63,261 nucleotides of DNA from Microcoleus sp. LEGE 07076 (GTDB taxonomy: Bacteria > Cyanobacteriota > Cyanobacteriia > Cyanobacteriales > Microcoleaceae). The stretch lies in NCBI RefSeq assembly GCF_015207455.1, contig NZ_JADEWV010000007.1, forward strand, positions 1-63,261, given 5' to 3'. This document shows, piece by piece, positions 19,032 through 26,543 of this stretch. The position numbers and the translations under genes are program-made. The notes beneath the pieces are model-generated. The model searched no databases. It was not told where the DNA came from and saw only the letters and a list, made by a program, of their open reading frames with translations. Numbering within the stretch: the first letter of the stretch is position 1; every line of letters starts with the position of its first letter.

Positions 19032-19814
19032 ATGGCTGAGCCGCTAATCGAACTCAAAGGGGTAAGTAAGTCCTTCGGCCAGAACCAGATCCTCGATCGA
19101 GTCGATCTCAGGATTTATCGGGGAGAGGCCCTGGCAATTATTGGCCCTTCCGGGACGGGGAAATCTACGATTTTGCGGATAATTGCGGGTTTGTTGGCCC
19201 CCGATGCCGGGGAGGTTTTCGTTCAGGGACAGCGCCGGATGGGATGGGTGGACGACGTGGCAGATCCGATCGGCATTGGGATGGTTTTTCAGCAAGCTGC
19301 TTTATTTGATTCGCTGACGGTGGAAGAGAATGTCGGTTTTTTACTGTACCAGCATTCTAAGCTGCCACGCCGCCGGATTCGGGAATTGGTGGATCAGAAG
19401 TTAGAAATGGTGGGTTTACCGGGAATTGGCGAACGCTATCCGGCGCAGTTGTCTGGGGGAATGCGGAAGCGGGTAAGTTTTGCCCGCGCCATCATGGCGA
19501 ATCCCGACAATGCCAGGGACAATCCAGAGGTTTTGCTGTACGACGAACCGACGGCGGGTTTAGATCCGATCGCCAGTACGGTAATTGAAGATTTAATCCG
19601 CGACTTGCAGAAAGCTCAAGGGGTTTGCAGCACTTATGCGATCGTCACCCACCAAGACAGTACCATCCGCCGCACAGCCGATCGCATCATATTTCTCTAT
19701 CAAGGCAAAGTGCAGTGGGACGGAACCGTCAGCGACATTGCAGCCACAGATAATCTGTTAATTAAACAATTTTTTAGCGGCAGCGTTACCGGGCCGATTC
19801 AAGTTATTGGATAG
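19032..19814 (+). CDS. ABC transporter ATPase, MlaF-like
   Basis: ATPase of an Mla/Tgd-type lipid transporter. Walker A is GPSGTGKST (38-46), the Q-loop follows in GMVFQQAALFDSLTVEENV, the signature is LSGGMRKRVSFARAI (about 138), and Walker B is VLLYDEPTAGLDPI. The FDSLTV...YEN region and AIVTHQDSTIRRTADRI are typical of the MlaF group. Its MCE-domain partner lies downstream (20411), separated by an unrelated cassette. The permease (MlaE) is not in the window. Confidence 0.9.
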   Translation: MAEPLIELKGVSKSFGQNQILDRVDLRIYRGEALAIIGPSGTGKSTILRIIAGLLAPDAGEVFVQGQRRMGWVDDVADPIGIGMVFQQAALFDSLTVEENVGFLLYQHSKLPRRRIRELVDQKLEMVGLPGIGERYPAQLSGGMRKRVSFARAIMANPDNARDNPEVLLYDEPTAGLDPIASTVIEDLIRDLQKAQGVCSTYAIVTHQDSTIRRTADRIIFLYQGKVQWDGTVSDIAATDNLLIKQFFSGSVTGPIQVIG

Positions 19815-19896
19815 TCAATTGTCAGTTGTCAGTGGGCAGTTGTCAGTGGGCAGTGGGCAGTTGTTCGTGGACAGTTGTTCGTGGACAGGAAAGCAC

Positions 19897-20372
19897 TTGT
19901 TAGGAAAGCAGTTTGTCGTGATTAATTGTTTGTATTATTGGGAGATAGCATATGTCACAAACAAATTTTCAGAGGTTAGATGTTTATAAATTAGCCGAAA
20001 AATTAGCTGATAAAATTTGGAATATTGTTATAAAATGGGACGCACTAGCAAAAGATACGGTGGGCAACCAAATTATTCGCTCGGCTGATAGTATTGGTGC
20101 TAATATTGCTGAAGGAGATGGTCGAGGCAGCTATCAGGATAATCGGCGCTTCATCAAAATAGCCAGAGGTTCTTTATATGAAACAAAACACTGGTTGAGA
20201 CGAGCTTATACTAGGCAACTACTAACAAGTGCACAAGTAGAAGCACTCAAGCCAATTATTGATGAACTATCCCCCAGGCTAAATGCCTATCTAAAATCTA
20301 TAGGCAACACATCAGAAAAAAACTAACAACCGCCAACAACCAACTGCCAACAACCAACTGCTTTCCTAACAA
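19897..20372. mobile_element. Cassette with 17-bp perfect inverted repeats carrying a four-helix-bundle gene
   Basis: TTGTTAGGAAAGCAGTT at 19897-19913 is exactly complementary to 20356-20372. Outside these arms are heptamer-like arrays in opposite sense: (GTCAGTT/GGGCAGT) at 19807-19890, and (CAACTGC/CAACCAA) at 20327-20400. The single gene inside (19952-20326) is unrelated to the flanking lipid-transport genes, so the whole block looks like an insertion. No transposase is present and no target duplication was identified. Confidence 0.6.
19952..20326 (+). CDS. Four-helix-bundle protein, S23/IVP-like
   Basis: A 124-aa protein of the family first seen in 23S rRNA intervening sequences: FQRLDVYKLAEKLADKIW, NQIIRSADSIGANIAEGDGRGS, then RFIKIARGSLYETKHWL. 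The SADSIGANIAEG helix is the family hallmark. These proteins form pentameric four-helix bundles; their function is unknown. It lies inside an inverted-repeat-bounded cassette between the MlaF-like and MCE genes, in the same direction. Confidence 0.88.
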   Translation: MSQTNFQRLDVYKLAEKLADKIWNIVIKWDALAKDTVGNQIIRSADSIGANIAEGDGRGSYQDNRRFIKIARGSLYETKHWLRRAYTRQLLTSAQVEALKPIIDELSPRLNAYLKSIGNTSEKN

Positions 20373-20410
20373 CTGCCAACCATCAACTGCCAACTGCCAA
20401 AGGAGGCAAT

Positions 20411-21871
20411 ATGCGATCGCGAACGATGAGAGAAGGTTCTGTCGGATTCTTAATTTTAGTAGGAATCGGCTTATTTGGAGGCTTAGTCCTCTGGCTGCGG
20501 GGCGTGCAGCTAGGCAACCGCAGCTACAAATTCGCCGTAGAATTTGCCAGCGCCCAGGGAATGCAAATAGGCACGCCCGTCAGGTATCGCGGGGTTGCAG
20601 TCGGTAAAATTACCGCCCTCAAACCCGGTTCCAACGGCGTAGACGTGACCCTGGAAATTGCCCCCGGCACTTTAGTCATTCCCCGCGATGTGCTAATCGA
20701 AGCGAATAAATCCGGTTTAATTGGCGAATCGTCGATCGACATTACCCCCAACTCAATTTTGCCAGACTCATTACTTACCGCCAATCCCATTAGTGCCGAC
20801 TGTCCCCCAGAAATAATCTGCAAAAATTCCCGCCTAAAAGGTCAAGTTGGAGTCAGTCTCGACGAACTAATTCGCTCCACAGTCCGCCTAGCTAATTTAT
20901 ACACCGACCCCGCACTGTTCAACAGTATTAAATCAATTGCACAGAATACAGCCAGCACAGCTCAAGGTGCAGCTAAACTCACTCAAGATTTATCGAACTT
21001 AACTAAAACTGCCAACGCCGAAATCAAAAGTTTGAATCAATCCGTCAGGGGAGACGTTGGCAATTTAAGTAAATCAGTTACCAACGAATTGACAACATTA
21101 AATCAATCATTAAAAGGGGAAGCTGACAGTTTAACCAAATCATTAAAAGGAGAAGTAAACAGTTTAAATCAATCATTAAAAGGAGAAGCTGCCAGTTTGA
21201 ATCAATCGCTCAAAGGGGACATATCAGGAGTAGCCGCAGATGTTTCTAAAGTAGCAGCTACTGCCGACACTTCCACAAAAGCCGTATCTGCCGCTGCAAT
21301 CAACTCTGCTAATTCAGTAACTCAAGCAGCCAATCAAATTACCTTAACAGCCAACCAACTTAATGCTTTAGTAGCAACCAACCGCGCCAGTTTAGTCTCA
21401 ACCCTCAACAACATCAATCAAAGCAGTCAAGAATTGAGAGTAGCTGTCAGCAGTTTGAGCCCGACAATTAATCGCATCAACCAAGGACAATTGCTGAACA
21501 ATTTAGAAACTCTCTCAGCGAATGCCGCCCAAGCTTCTGGTAATTTGCGAGATTTGTCCACCCAGATCAACAATCCCGGCACTTTGCTATTATTGCAGCA
21601 AACTCTAGATTCAGCACGAGCTACATTTCAGAACGTGCAGAAGATTACTTCTGACGTGGACGAATTGACGGGAGATCCGGCAATCCGCAACAGCATTCGC
21701 CAATTATTCAAAGGACTGGGAAGTTTATTTGGTTCAACAGAACAACTGCGACAAGAAGTTAAAGTAGCTCAAACATTGGCTCCCCTTTCCGAGAAAGTAA
21801 ATGCGACTGTAACTGCGGAACATCTATCTGTCCCGCCTGGTTTTCCCAGATTGCACAAAAAACCAAAATAG
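20411..21871 (+). CDS. MlaD-family (MCE-domain) lipid transport protein
   Basis: A 486-aa protein: one N-terminal transmembrane helix (about 10-30), the MCE domain (about 37-115, with FASAQGMQIGTPVRYRGVAV), then a long coiled-coil tail. In the tail, a 12-residue unit (LNQSLKGEADS and variants) is repeated about five times at roughly 210-272. It anchors in the plasma membrane and presents lipids for the ABC complex. A strong AGGAGG lies 6 bases before the ATG. Its ATPase gene is upstream, beyond the inserted cassette. Confidence 0.9.
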   Translation: MRSRTMREGSVGFLILVGIGLFGGLVLWLRGVQLGNRSYKFAVEFASAQGMQIGTPVRYRGVAVGKITALKPGSNGVDVTLEIAPGTLVIPRDVLIEANKSGLIGESSIDITPNSILPDSLLTANPISADCPPEIICKNSRLKGQVGVSLDELIRSTVRLANLYTDPALFNSIKSIAQNTASTAQGAAKLTQDLSNLTKTANAEIKSLNQSVRGDVGNLSKSVTNELTTLNQSLKGEADSLTKSLKGEVNSLNQSLKGEAASLNQSLKGDISGVAADVSKVAATADTSTKAVSAAAINSANSVTQAANQITLTANQLNALVATNRASLVSTLNNINQSSQELRVAVSSLSPTINRINQGQLLNNLETLSANAAQASGNLRDLSTQINNPGTLLLLQQTLDSARATFQNVQKITSDVDELTGDPAIRNSIRQLFKGLGSLFGSTEQLRQEVKVAQTLAPLSEKVNATVTAEHLSVPPGFPRLHKKPK

Positions 21872-21936
21872 CCTGTTATACCTTGTCAAACCCCAAAATC
21901 GGCAGAACCCATTCTGCCATAAAACACTTCTGAAAA

Positions 21937-21988
21937 CCTGGTATAATTTAATAAACGGAATTATTACCAGGTTCGGGATTTTTTTTCT
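21937..21988 (+). terminator. Rho-independent terminator after the MCE gene
   Basis: CCTGGTATAATT (21937-21948) pairs with AATTATTACCAGG (21959-21971) with one bulged base, followed by TTCGGGA and a run of eight T. It lies about 65 bp after the stop codon. A second small hairpin, GGCAGAA/TTCTGCC, precedes it at 21901-21917. Confidence 0.75.
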
Positions 21989-22167
21989 GGGAACTAAGTT
22001 ATTGTAGTTATTTTAGGGTGCGTTTACTCTCAGAATGTGGTGGCGAATGACTCAGATTTTCCCCCTGAAGCGCACCATAGGATTAGTTGAACGTGCCAAC
22101 CAGGCATTAAACTTATTGTCCAGATTCTATTCACAAAAAAGTATTTCAATCGCAACCATGAAAACCA

Positions 22168-22923
22168 ATGAGTCAAACATTATCGAAACCGGAAAAAACA
22201 ACAACTCAGTATACTGTAATTTGGGAAAAATTGCCAGATGACTTTAAATTACCAGACGATCCTGTGGAAAATATTGACCAACCACTCTTAGCTGCTGCCC
22301 TGCGAGAAGCTTTGGAACTCGCAGGATTTATCCTAGCTTCAATGCTAATAGCTTCCAATTTTGGACTCTGTGCCAAAGTTAACGACAAAACAGTAGTAAA
22401 AGCACCAGATTGGGTGTTCGTTCCCTCGGTACTACCAGCAGAACTAGGAGAAGTTCGCCGCAGTTATACGCGCAATGCTGAGGGAGAAGTACCCGCAGTA
22501 GTGATGGAATTTTTATCGGATACTGACGGTAGTGAATATTCTAATAAACCGACATATCCTTACGGAAAATGGCGGTTTTACGAGCGAATTTTGCAGGTGC
22601 CGATTTATGTAATTTTTGAACCTAAATCGGGTGTGTTGGAAGTATATCGACTCTCGGATTCGGGAGATTACGAACTGCAAGAACCGGATGTTAATCGGCG
22701 ATTTTGGATAGAATCAATGGGTTTATCTCTAGGGGTTTGGGAAGGTAAAAAATCTCAGAGAACGGGTTATTGGTTGCGCTGGTGGGATGAGAATGGCAAT
22801 TTGCTGCTGTGGGGGGCCGAACGGGTGGAACAGGAACGCCAGCGGGCCGATGAGGAACGCCAGCGGGCCGATCGACTAATGGCATATTTGAGGAGTCAGG
22901 GTATCGATCCTGATAGCATTTGA
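22168..22923 (+). CDS. Uma2-family nuclease-like protein with charged tail
   Basis: A 251-aa protein of the Uma2 (DUF820) family, whose fold is PD-(D/E)XK restriction-nuclease-like. Visible core: KAPDWVFVPSVLPAE (the Asp strand), PAVVMEFLSDTDG (the Glu strand) and KWRFYERILQVPIYVIFEP. The end has EQERQRADEERQRADR, a short coiled coil of repeated ERQRA. It is the first of five Uma2 genes in tandem. Function of the family is unknown. Confidence 0.85.
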   Translation: MSQTLSKPEKTTTQYTVIWEKLPDDFKLPDDPVENIDQPLLAAALREALELAGFILASMLIASNFGLCAKVNDKTVVKAPDWVFVPSVLPAELGEVRRSYTRNAEGEVPAVVMEFLSDTDGSEYSNKPTYPYGKWRFYERILQVPIYVIFEPKSGVLEVYRLSDSGDYELQEPDVNRRFWIESMGLSLGVWEGKKSQRTGYWLRWWDENGNLLLWGAERVEQERQRADEERQRADRLMAYLRSQGIDPDSI

Positions 22924-23016
22924 AGGTGTGGGAGGTCGATCGAACAAAAGTTAATAAAATTGATAAAACAGTTGCGCTGTCAAAGGCTTAATCTAGAAAA
23001 AGGATAAGGAAAAAAC

Positions 23017-23598
23017 ATGACACAAACAGCAGTCAAAAACTCAATTACTGATAGCTGCCTGACTCTAAGAGGAGTGAGTTGGTCACAATTTGAATCGCTA
23101 GAAGCTGCTTTTGAGTCTGTCGGCGGCATCAAATTCGCTTACTTAGATGGAATTTTAGAAATTATGACAGTTAGCCCCGAACATGAAGAATCGAAGAGTA
23201 CCATTGGTCTTTTGTTAGAAGCATACCTGAGAGAAAAGGGCATCCGATTTTATGTTAAGGGCGGGCCGACTTTGGGTAGTAAAGAATTAGGGGCGAGAAA
23301 AGAGCCTGATGAGTCGTATAATTTGCAGACTAAAAAGGCAATTCCCGATTTGGCGATCGAAGTTGTATTCACTAGCGGTGGCATCGATAAACTTCAACTA
23401 TACAAGCGGTTGGGGATACCAGAAGTTTGGTTTTGGGAAGATGGGGTGCTGAGTATCTATTATTTGAAGGAGGAGTACGAAAAAGTCGATCGCAGCGAGT
23501 TGTTGCCGGAGTTAGACATTGCTTTGTTAGTGAGATATGTAACTTACTTCGATCAATATGATGCTGTTAATGAATTCATCAAGGCTTTGCGGGAATAG
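23017..23598 (+). CDS. Uma2-family nuclease-like protein
   Basis: A 193-aa Uma2 protein of a different subgroup from its neighbour. It has KFAYLDGILEIMTVSPEHE, KAIPDLAIEVVFTSGGIDKLQLYKRLGIPEVWFWED and SELLPELDIALLVRYV. The catalytic D, E and K are all present (PDLAIEVV, DKL). It is closely related to the fourth gene of the cluster (24436), so the cluster has grown by duplication. Confidence 0.87.
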   Translation: MTQTAVKNSITDSCLTLRGVSWSQFESLEAAFESVGGIKFAYLDGILEIMTVSPEHEESKSTIGLLLEAYLREKGIRFYVKGGPTLGSKELGARKEPDESYNLQTKKAIPDLAIEVVFTSGGIDKLQLYKRLGIPEVWFWEDGVLSIYYLKEEYEKVDRSELLPELDIALLVRYVTYFDQYDAVNEFIKALRE

Positions 23599-23639
23599 TT
23601 TAAATCAACTTAAATTAAATTTAATACCAATTTTTTATG

Positions 23640-23770
23640 AGGCTGGATAGAATCCGATCCCCCCTAGCCCCCCTTGTTAAGGGGGGAACAAGATTCTTCT
23701 CTTTCGTCCCCCTTAAGAAGGGGGATGCGAGGGGGATCGAGATATATGCAACTTCACATTAAATTGGTAT
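23640..23770. repeat. Inverted GATCCCCC...GGGGGATC element
   Basis: A C-rich left arm (CCGATCCCCCCTAGCCC), a middle GTTAAGGGGGGAAC and the right arm CCCCCTTAAGAAGGGGGAT form a foldable, MITE-like block in the gap between two Uma2 genes. A related block is at about 39880-39965. Confidence 0.6.
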
Positions 23771-23794
23771 AACTATAATAAAGGAGCGAGCGAC

Positions 23795-24421
23795 ATGGTT
23801 CAAGCCTTAACAAAATTAGTCACATTTGACGAATTCATTGCATGGTATCCTGAGAATGCAGAACATCGCTACGAACTGCATAATGGAGTAATTGTTGAAA
23901 TGCCCAAAGGAACTGGCAAACATTCCGAAGTTTCTGGATTTCTCAATATAGAAGTTGGCGTTATATGTCGCAATGCTGGATTGCCCTATTTCCTTCCCAA
24001 GGAATGTGTCTTTAAACCCGATCGCACTGAATCAGGATACGAACCAGATGTCATCGTTCTCGATCGCCAGCAAGTGATAAATGAACCGCGCTGGGCAGCA
24101 GAATCGATTATCACAATGGGTTCTTCAGTGCGTTTAGCAGTAGAAGTTGTCAGCACCAACTGGCAGACTGACTATCTTACAAAACTGCGCGATTATGAAG
24201 AAATGGGCATTTTTGAATACTGGATTTTCGATTATTTGGGATTGGGCGGAAGACGCTATATTGGCAATCCCAAACAACCGACGCTTTCGGTATATTAATT
24301 GGTTGACGGGGAATATGAGTTGACGCAGTTCCGGGGAGACGAGAGAATTGAATCGGCTGCTTTTCCAGAGTTAAAATTGACGGCTCAACAGGTGTTTGAA
24401 GCAGGAATTGTTAATGAATAA
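23795..24421 (+). pseudogene. Uma2-family gene with premature stop
   Basis: The reading frame is intact for 167 codons (TFDEFIAWYPENAEHRYELHNG, ESGYEPDVIVLDRQQV, VRLAVEVVSTNWQTDY, GIFEYWIFDYLGLGGRRYIGNPKQPT), then TAA at 24296-24298. The same frame continues for 41 codons (ELTQFRGDERIE...ELKLTAQQVFEAG) to a normal stop at 24419-24421. Its relative at 39158 has CAA (Gln) at this position, so a single C-to-T change made the stop. The nuclease core is upstream, so a shortened protein may still be made. Confidence 0.8.
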
Positions 24422-24435
24422 GGAGCGAGTTCGCC

Positions 24436-25011
24436 ATGACTGCAACATTAGAAGAAAAATTAGATAGATCCTTGCTATTTCCAGGGTTAACCTGGGAACA
24501 ATTCAAGACTTTAGAACCGATGCTGGATATTCCAGGGGTTCGGCTGTCATTTTTAGATGGGATACTGGAGATTCAGAAAATGCCTGGAAGAAAACACGAA
24601 ACAGCCAAGGGACGTATCGGTGCGTTGGTAGAAACTTACATGATGGCGGCCCGAATCGATTTCACCCCTACGGAGTCTCTAACTTTAGAAAATGAATCGC
24701 GACTGGTAAAGTGTGAAGCAGACAAGTCTTACGAATTGGGTGCTGATAGAGAACGTCCAGATTTGGCGATCGAAGTAGTCGTAACTAGCGGCGGAATTGA
24801 CAAGCTAGAGGCTTACAAACGGCTGCAAATTCCTGAAGTCTGGTTTTGGGAAAACAGCCGACTGTTTCTGTATGCTCTCAGACAGCAAGGATACGAAGAG
24901 ATTGCGAGTTCCGAATTGCTCCCACAACTCGATATTCCTTTGTTTGTGAGGTGTGTTAATATGCCGAGTCATGTTGAGGCTATCAAAGAATTTCGCAGTG
25001 GGTGCGATTAA
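24436..25011 (+). CDS. Uma2-family nuclease-like protein
   Basis: A 191-aa member with the same layout as 23017-23598: VRLSFLDGILEIQKMPGRKHE, DRERPDLAIEVVVTSGGIDKLEAYKRLQIPEVWFWEN and SELLPQLDIPLFVRCV. It starts 14 bp after the frame of the previous gene ends, preceded by AAGGAGCG, so the two were probably one transcript. Confidence 0.87.
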   Translation: MTATLEEKLDRSLLFPGLTWEQFKTLEPMLDIPGVRLSFLDGILEIQKMPGRKHETAKGRIGALVETYMMAARIDFTPTESLTLENESRLVKCEADKSYELGADRERPDLAIEVVVTSGGIDKLEAYKRLQIPEVWFWENSRLFLYALRQQGYEEIASSELLPQLDIPLFVRCVNMPSHVEAIKEFRSGCD

Positions 25012-25079
25012 TTAAATTAACCTACTTAGTCGCAGCAAAAAAGTTTATAATAAATAGACAACTAATAGGAAGCACGACC

Positions 25080-25832
25080 ATGACAACAGTCGTTCCCACC
25101 CTCAAAACTTCTGAAATCGTATACCCTAGCGCTGATGGAGAACCAGTGGCAGAAACTTACGACCATGTTTATGCAATCTTAACTACTTTAGAAGTCTTAA
25201 AACAATACTTTGCAGACCGTCGAGCTACTGTTTTAGCAAACCAATTTTTATACTACGCTCAAGGTTTCCCAAAAATCCGTGTAGCACCAGACGTGATGGT
25301 GATTTTTGATGTAGAACCTGGTGGCAGAGATAATTACAAAATCTGGGAAGAAGGGCAAGTGCCGAAAGTAATTTTTGAAATTACATCACCAGGTACAAAG
25401 TCGGAAGATATAATCAATAAAAAAGAATTGTACGAGGGGATAGAAGTTGAGGAATATTGGTTGTTTGACCCTAGAGGTGAATGGATTAGAGAACAATTGC
25501 GCGGGTATAGGTTGGGGGAAGATGGGTATGAATTAATCAGAGATAATCGCAGCGAAGTATTGCAACTGCGGTTAGAAATAGAAGGAAAACTGATTGGGTT
25601 TTATCGTGAAGATAATGGGGAGAAATTATTGATTCCCGATGAATTGGCTTCAGCTTTGCAAGCGGAACGGGAACGGGCAGAAGTGGAACGGCAACGGGCA
25701 GAAGTGGAACGGCAACGGGCAGAAGCTGAAAGTCAACGTGCCGAAGCTGAAAGTCAACGTGCGAATGAACTCGAATCTTTGCTAGCTAGTTATCGAGATC
25801 AGTTTGGAGAATTACCGCAAGATAATGGCTAA
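25080..25832 (+). CDS. Uma2-family nuclease-like protein with coiled-coil tail
   Basis: A 250-aa protein starting at ATG 25080 (AGGAAGCA upstream); an in-frame upstream extension to 25002 overlaps the previous gene and lacks homology. Core: KIRVAPDVMVIFDVEPGG, PKVIFEITSPGTKSEDIINKK and GVEEYWLFDP. The tail has a repeated AEVERQR/AEAESQR unit, about five copies, forming a short coiled coil from 15- or 18-nt DNA repeats. It is the last gene of the five-gene cluster. Confidence 0.86.
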   Translation: MTTVVPTLKTSEIVYPSADGEPVAETYDHVYAILTTLEVLKQYFADRRATVLANQFLYYAQGFPKIRVAPDVMVIFDVEPGGRDNYKIWEEGQVPKVIFEITSPGTKSEDIINKKELYEGIEVEEYWLFDPRGEWIREQLRGYRLGEDGYELIRDNRSEVLQLRLEIEGKLIGFYREDNGEKLLIPDELASALQAERERAEVERQRAEVERQRAEAESQRAEAESQRANELESLLASYRDQFGELPQDNG

Positions 25833-26045
25833 AGACACAGGGGCGCGATCGCCCTTCACCGATCGAGATCGTGCGCGTGTTATTGTTACCTAAATGTCCT
25901 TGACAAATCTCAGATTTTATGTATTGGAATAGAATTGGTCTCAAATTTTAAATGGCGAAGGGCGATCGTTTTGCGATCGAACTTGGGCAATCTAGATATA
26001 GGCGCTTTACGAGTGCCTGGAAAACAGCCGCGCTAAGGGTTAGCA

Positions 26046-26462
26046 ATGGAAAGTATACAGACAAAATCGAGCGATCGTCCAGTTAATAAGGGCGATTCCC
26101 TACGGGATAGCTACGCCGCGCGTACAAAGCAGATTTTTGCGTTAGTATCGATGGTAGGTTTTGCTGGTTCTGCGATTTTTGGGATTTTCAGTCTGTTCAG
26201 CAGCGGTTTGAGCAGCCAGCATCGACAAAAACCGGTGGCTGCTGCTGTTTCTCAGGAGTCTCTGCTGGCGGCGAAGGAACGGGGATATGAGACGGTTTTG
26301 CAGCGGGAACCTCAGAATCTGACGGCTCTGGAGGGGTTGGCAAATGTGCGGTTGGAGATGAATAATAAGGTGGGGGCGATCGAGCCTTTGGAGAAGTTGG
26401 TGAAGCTAAATCCTGACAGAGCTGATTATAAGGAGCTTTTGAGGCAGGCGAAGGGGAAGTAG
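26046..26462 (+). CDS. TPR-type membrane protein with a repeat-derived insert
   Basis: A 138-aa protein with one transmembrane helix (about 32-52) and a single TPR-like unit (YETVLQREPQNLTALEGLANVRLEM...KLVKLNPDRADY). It is a short relative of the gene at 46115. Residues 16-28 (GDSLRDSYAARTK) are encoded by a 26-bp dispersed repeat that also occurs in non-coding DNA at 16910-16935; the insertion keeps the frame. It lies after the Uma2 cluster and before the glycan island. Confidence 0.75.
   Translation: MESIQTKSSDRPVNKGDSLRDSYAARTKQIFALVSMVGFAGSAIFGIFSLFSSGLSSQHRQKPVAAAVSQESLLAAKERGYETVLQREPQNLTALEGLANVRLEMNNKVGAIEPLEKLVKLNPDRADYKELLRQAKGK
26091..26116. repeat. 26-bp dispersed repeat, copy 2, inside a coding sequence
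   Basis: Exact reverse complement of 16910-16935. It falls near the start of the TPR gene and is translated in frame, without a stop. Confidence 0.85.
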
Positions 26463-26543
26463 TAGGGGGAAGGTGAGGAGCTGCTAGGATTAAAAATCTG
26501 AAACTCTAGAACTAAGGTATTATTTCACACAAAATTAACACAT

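Noticed and set aside
25002-25079. Upstream extension of the fifth Uma2 gene
   Set aside because: Overlaps the end of the previous gene, has no homology, and a better ribosome site precedes ATG 25080.
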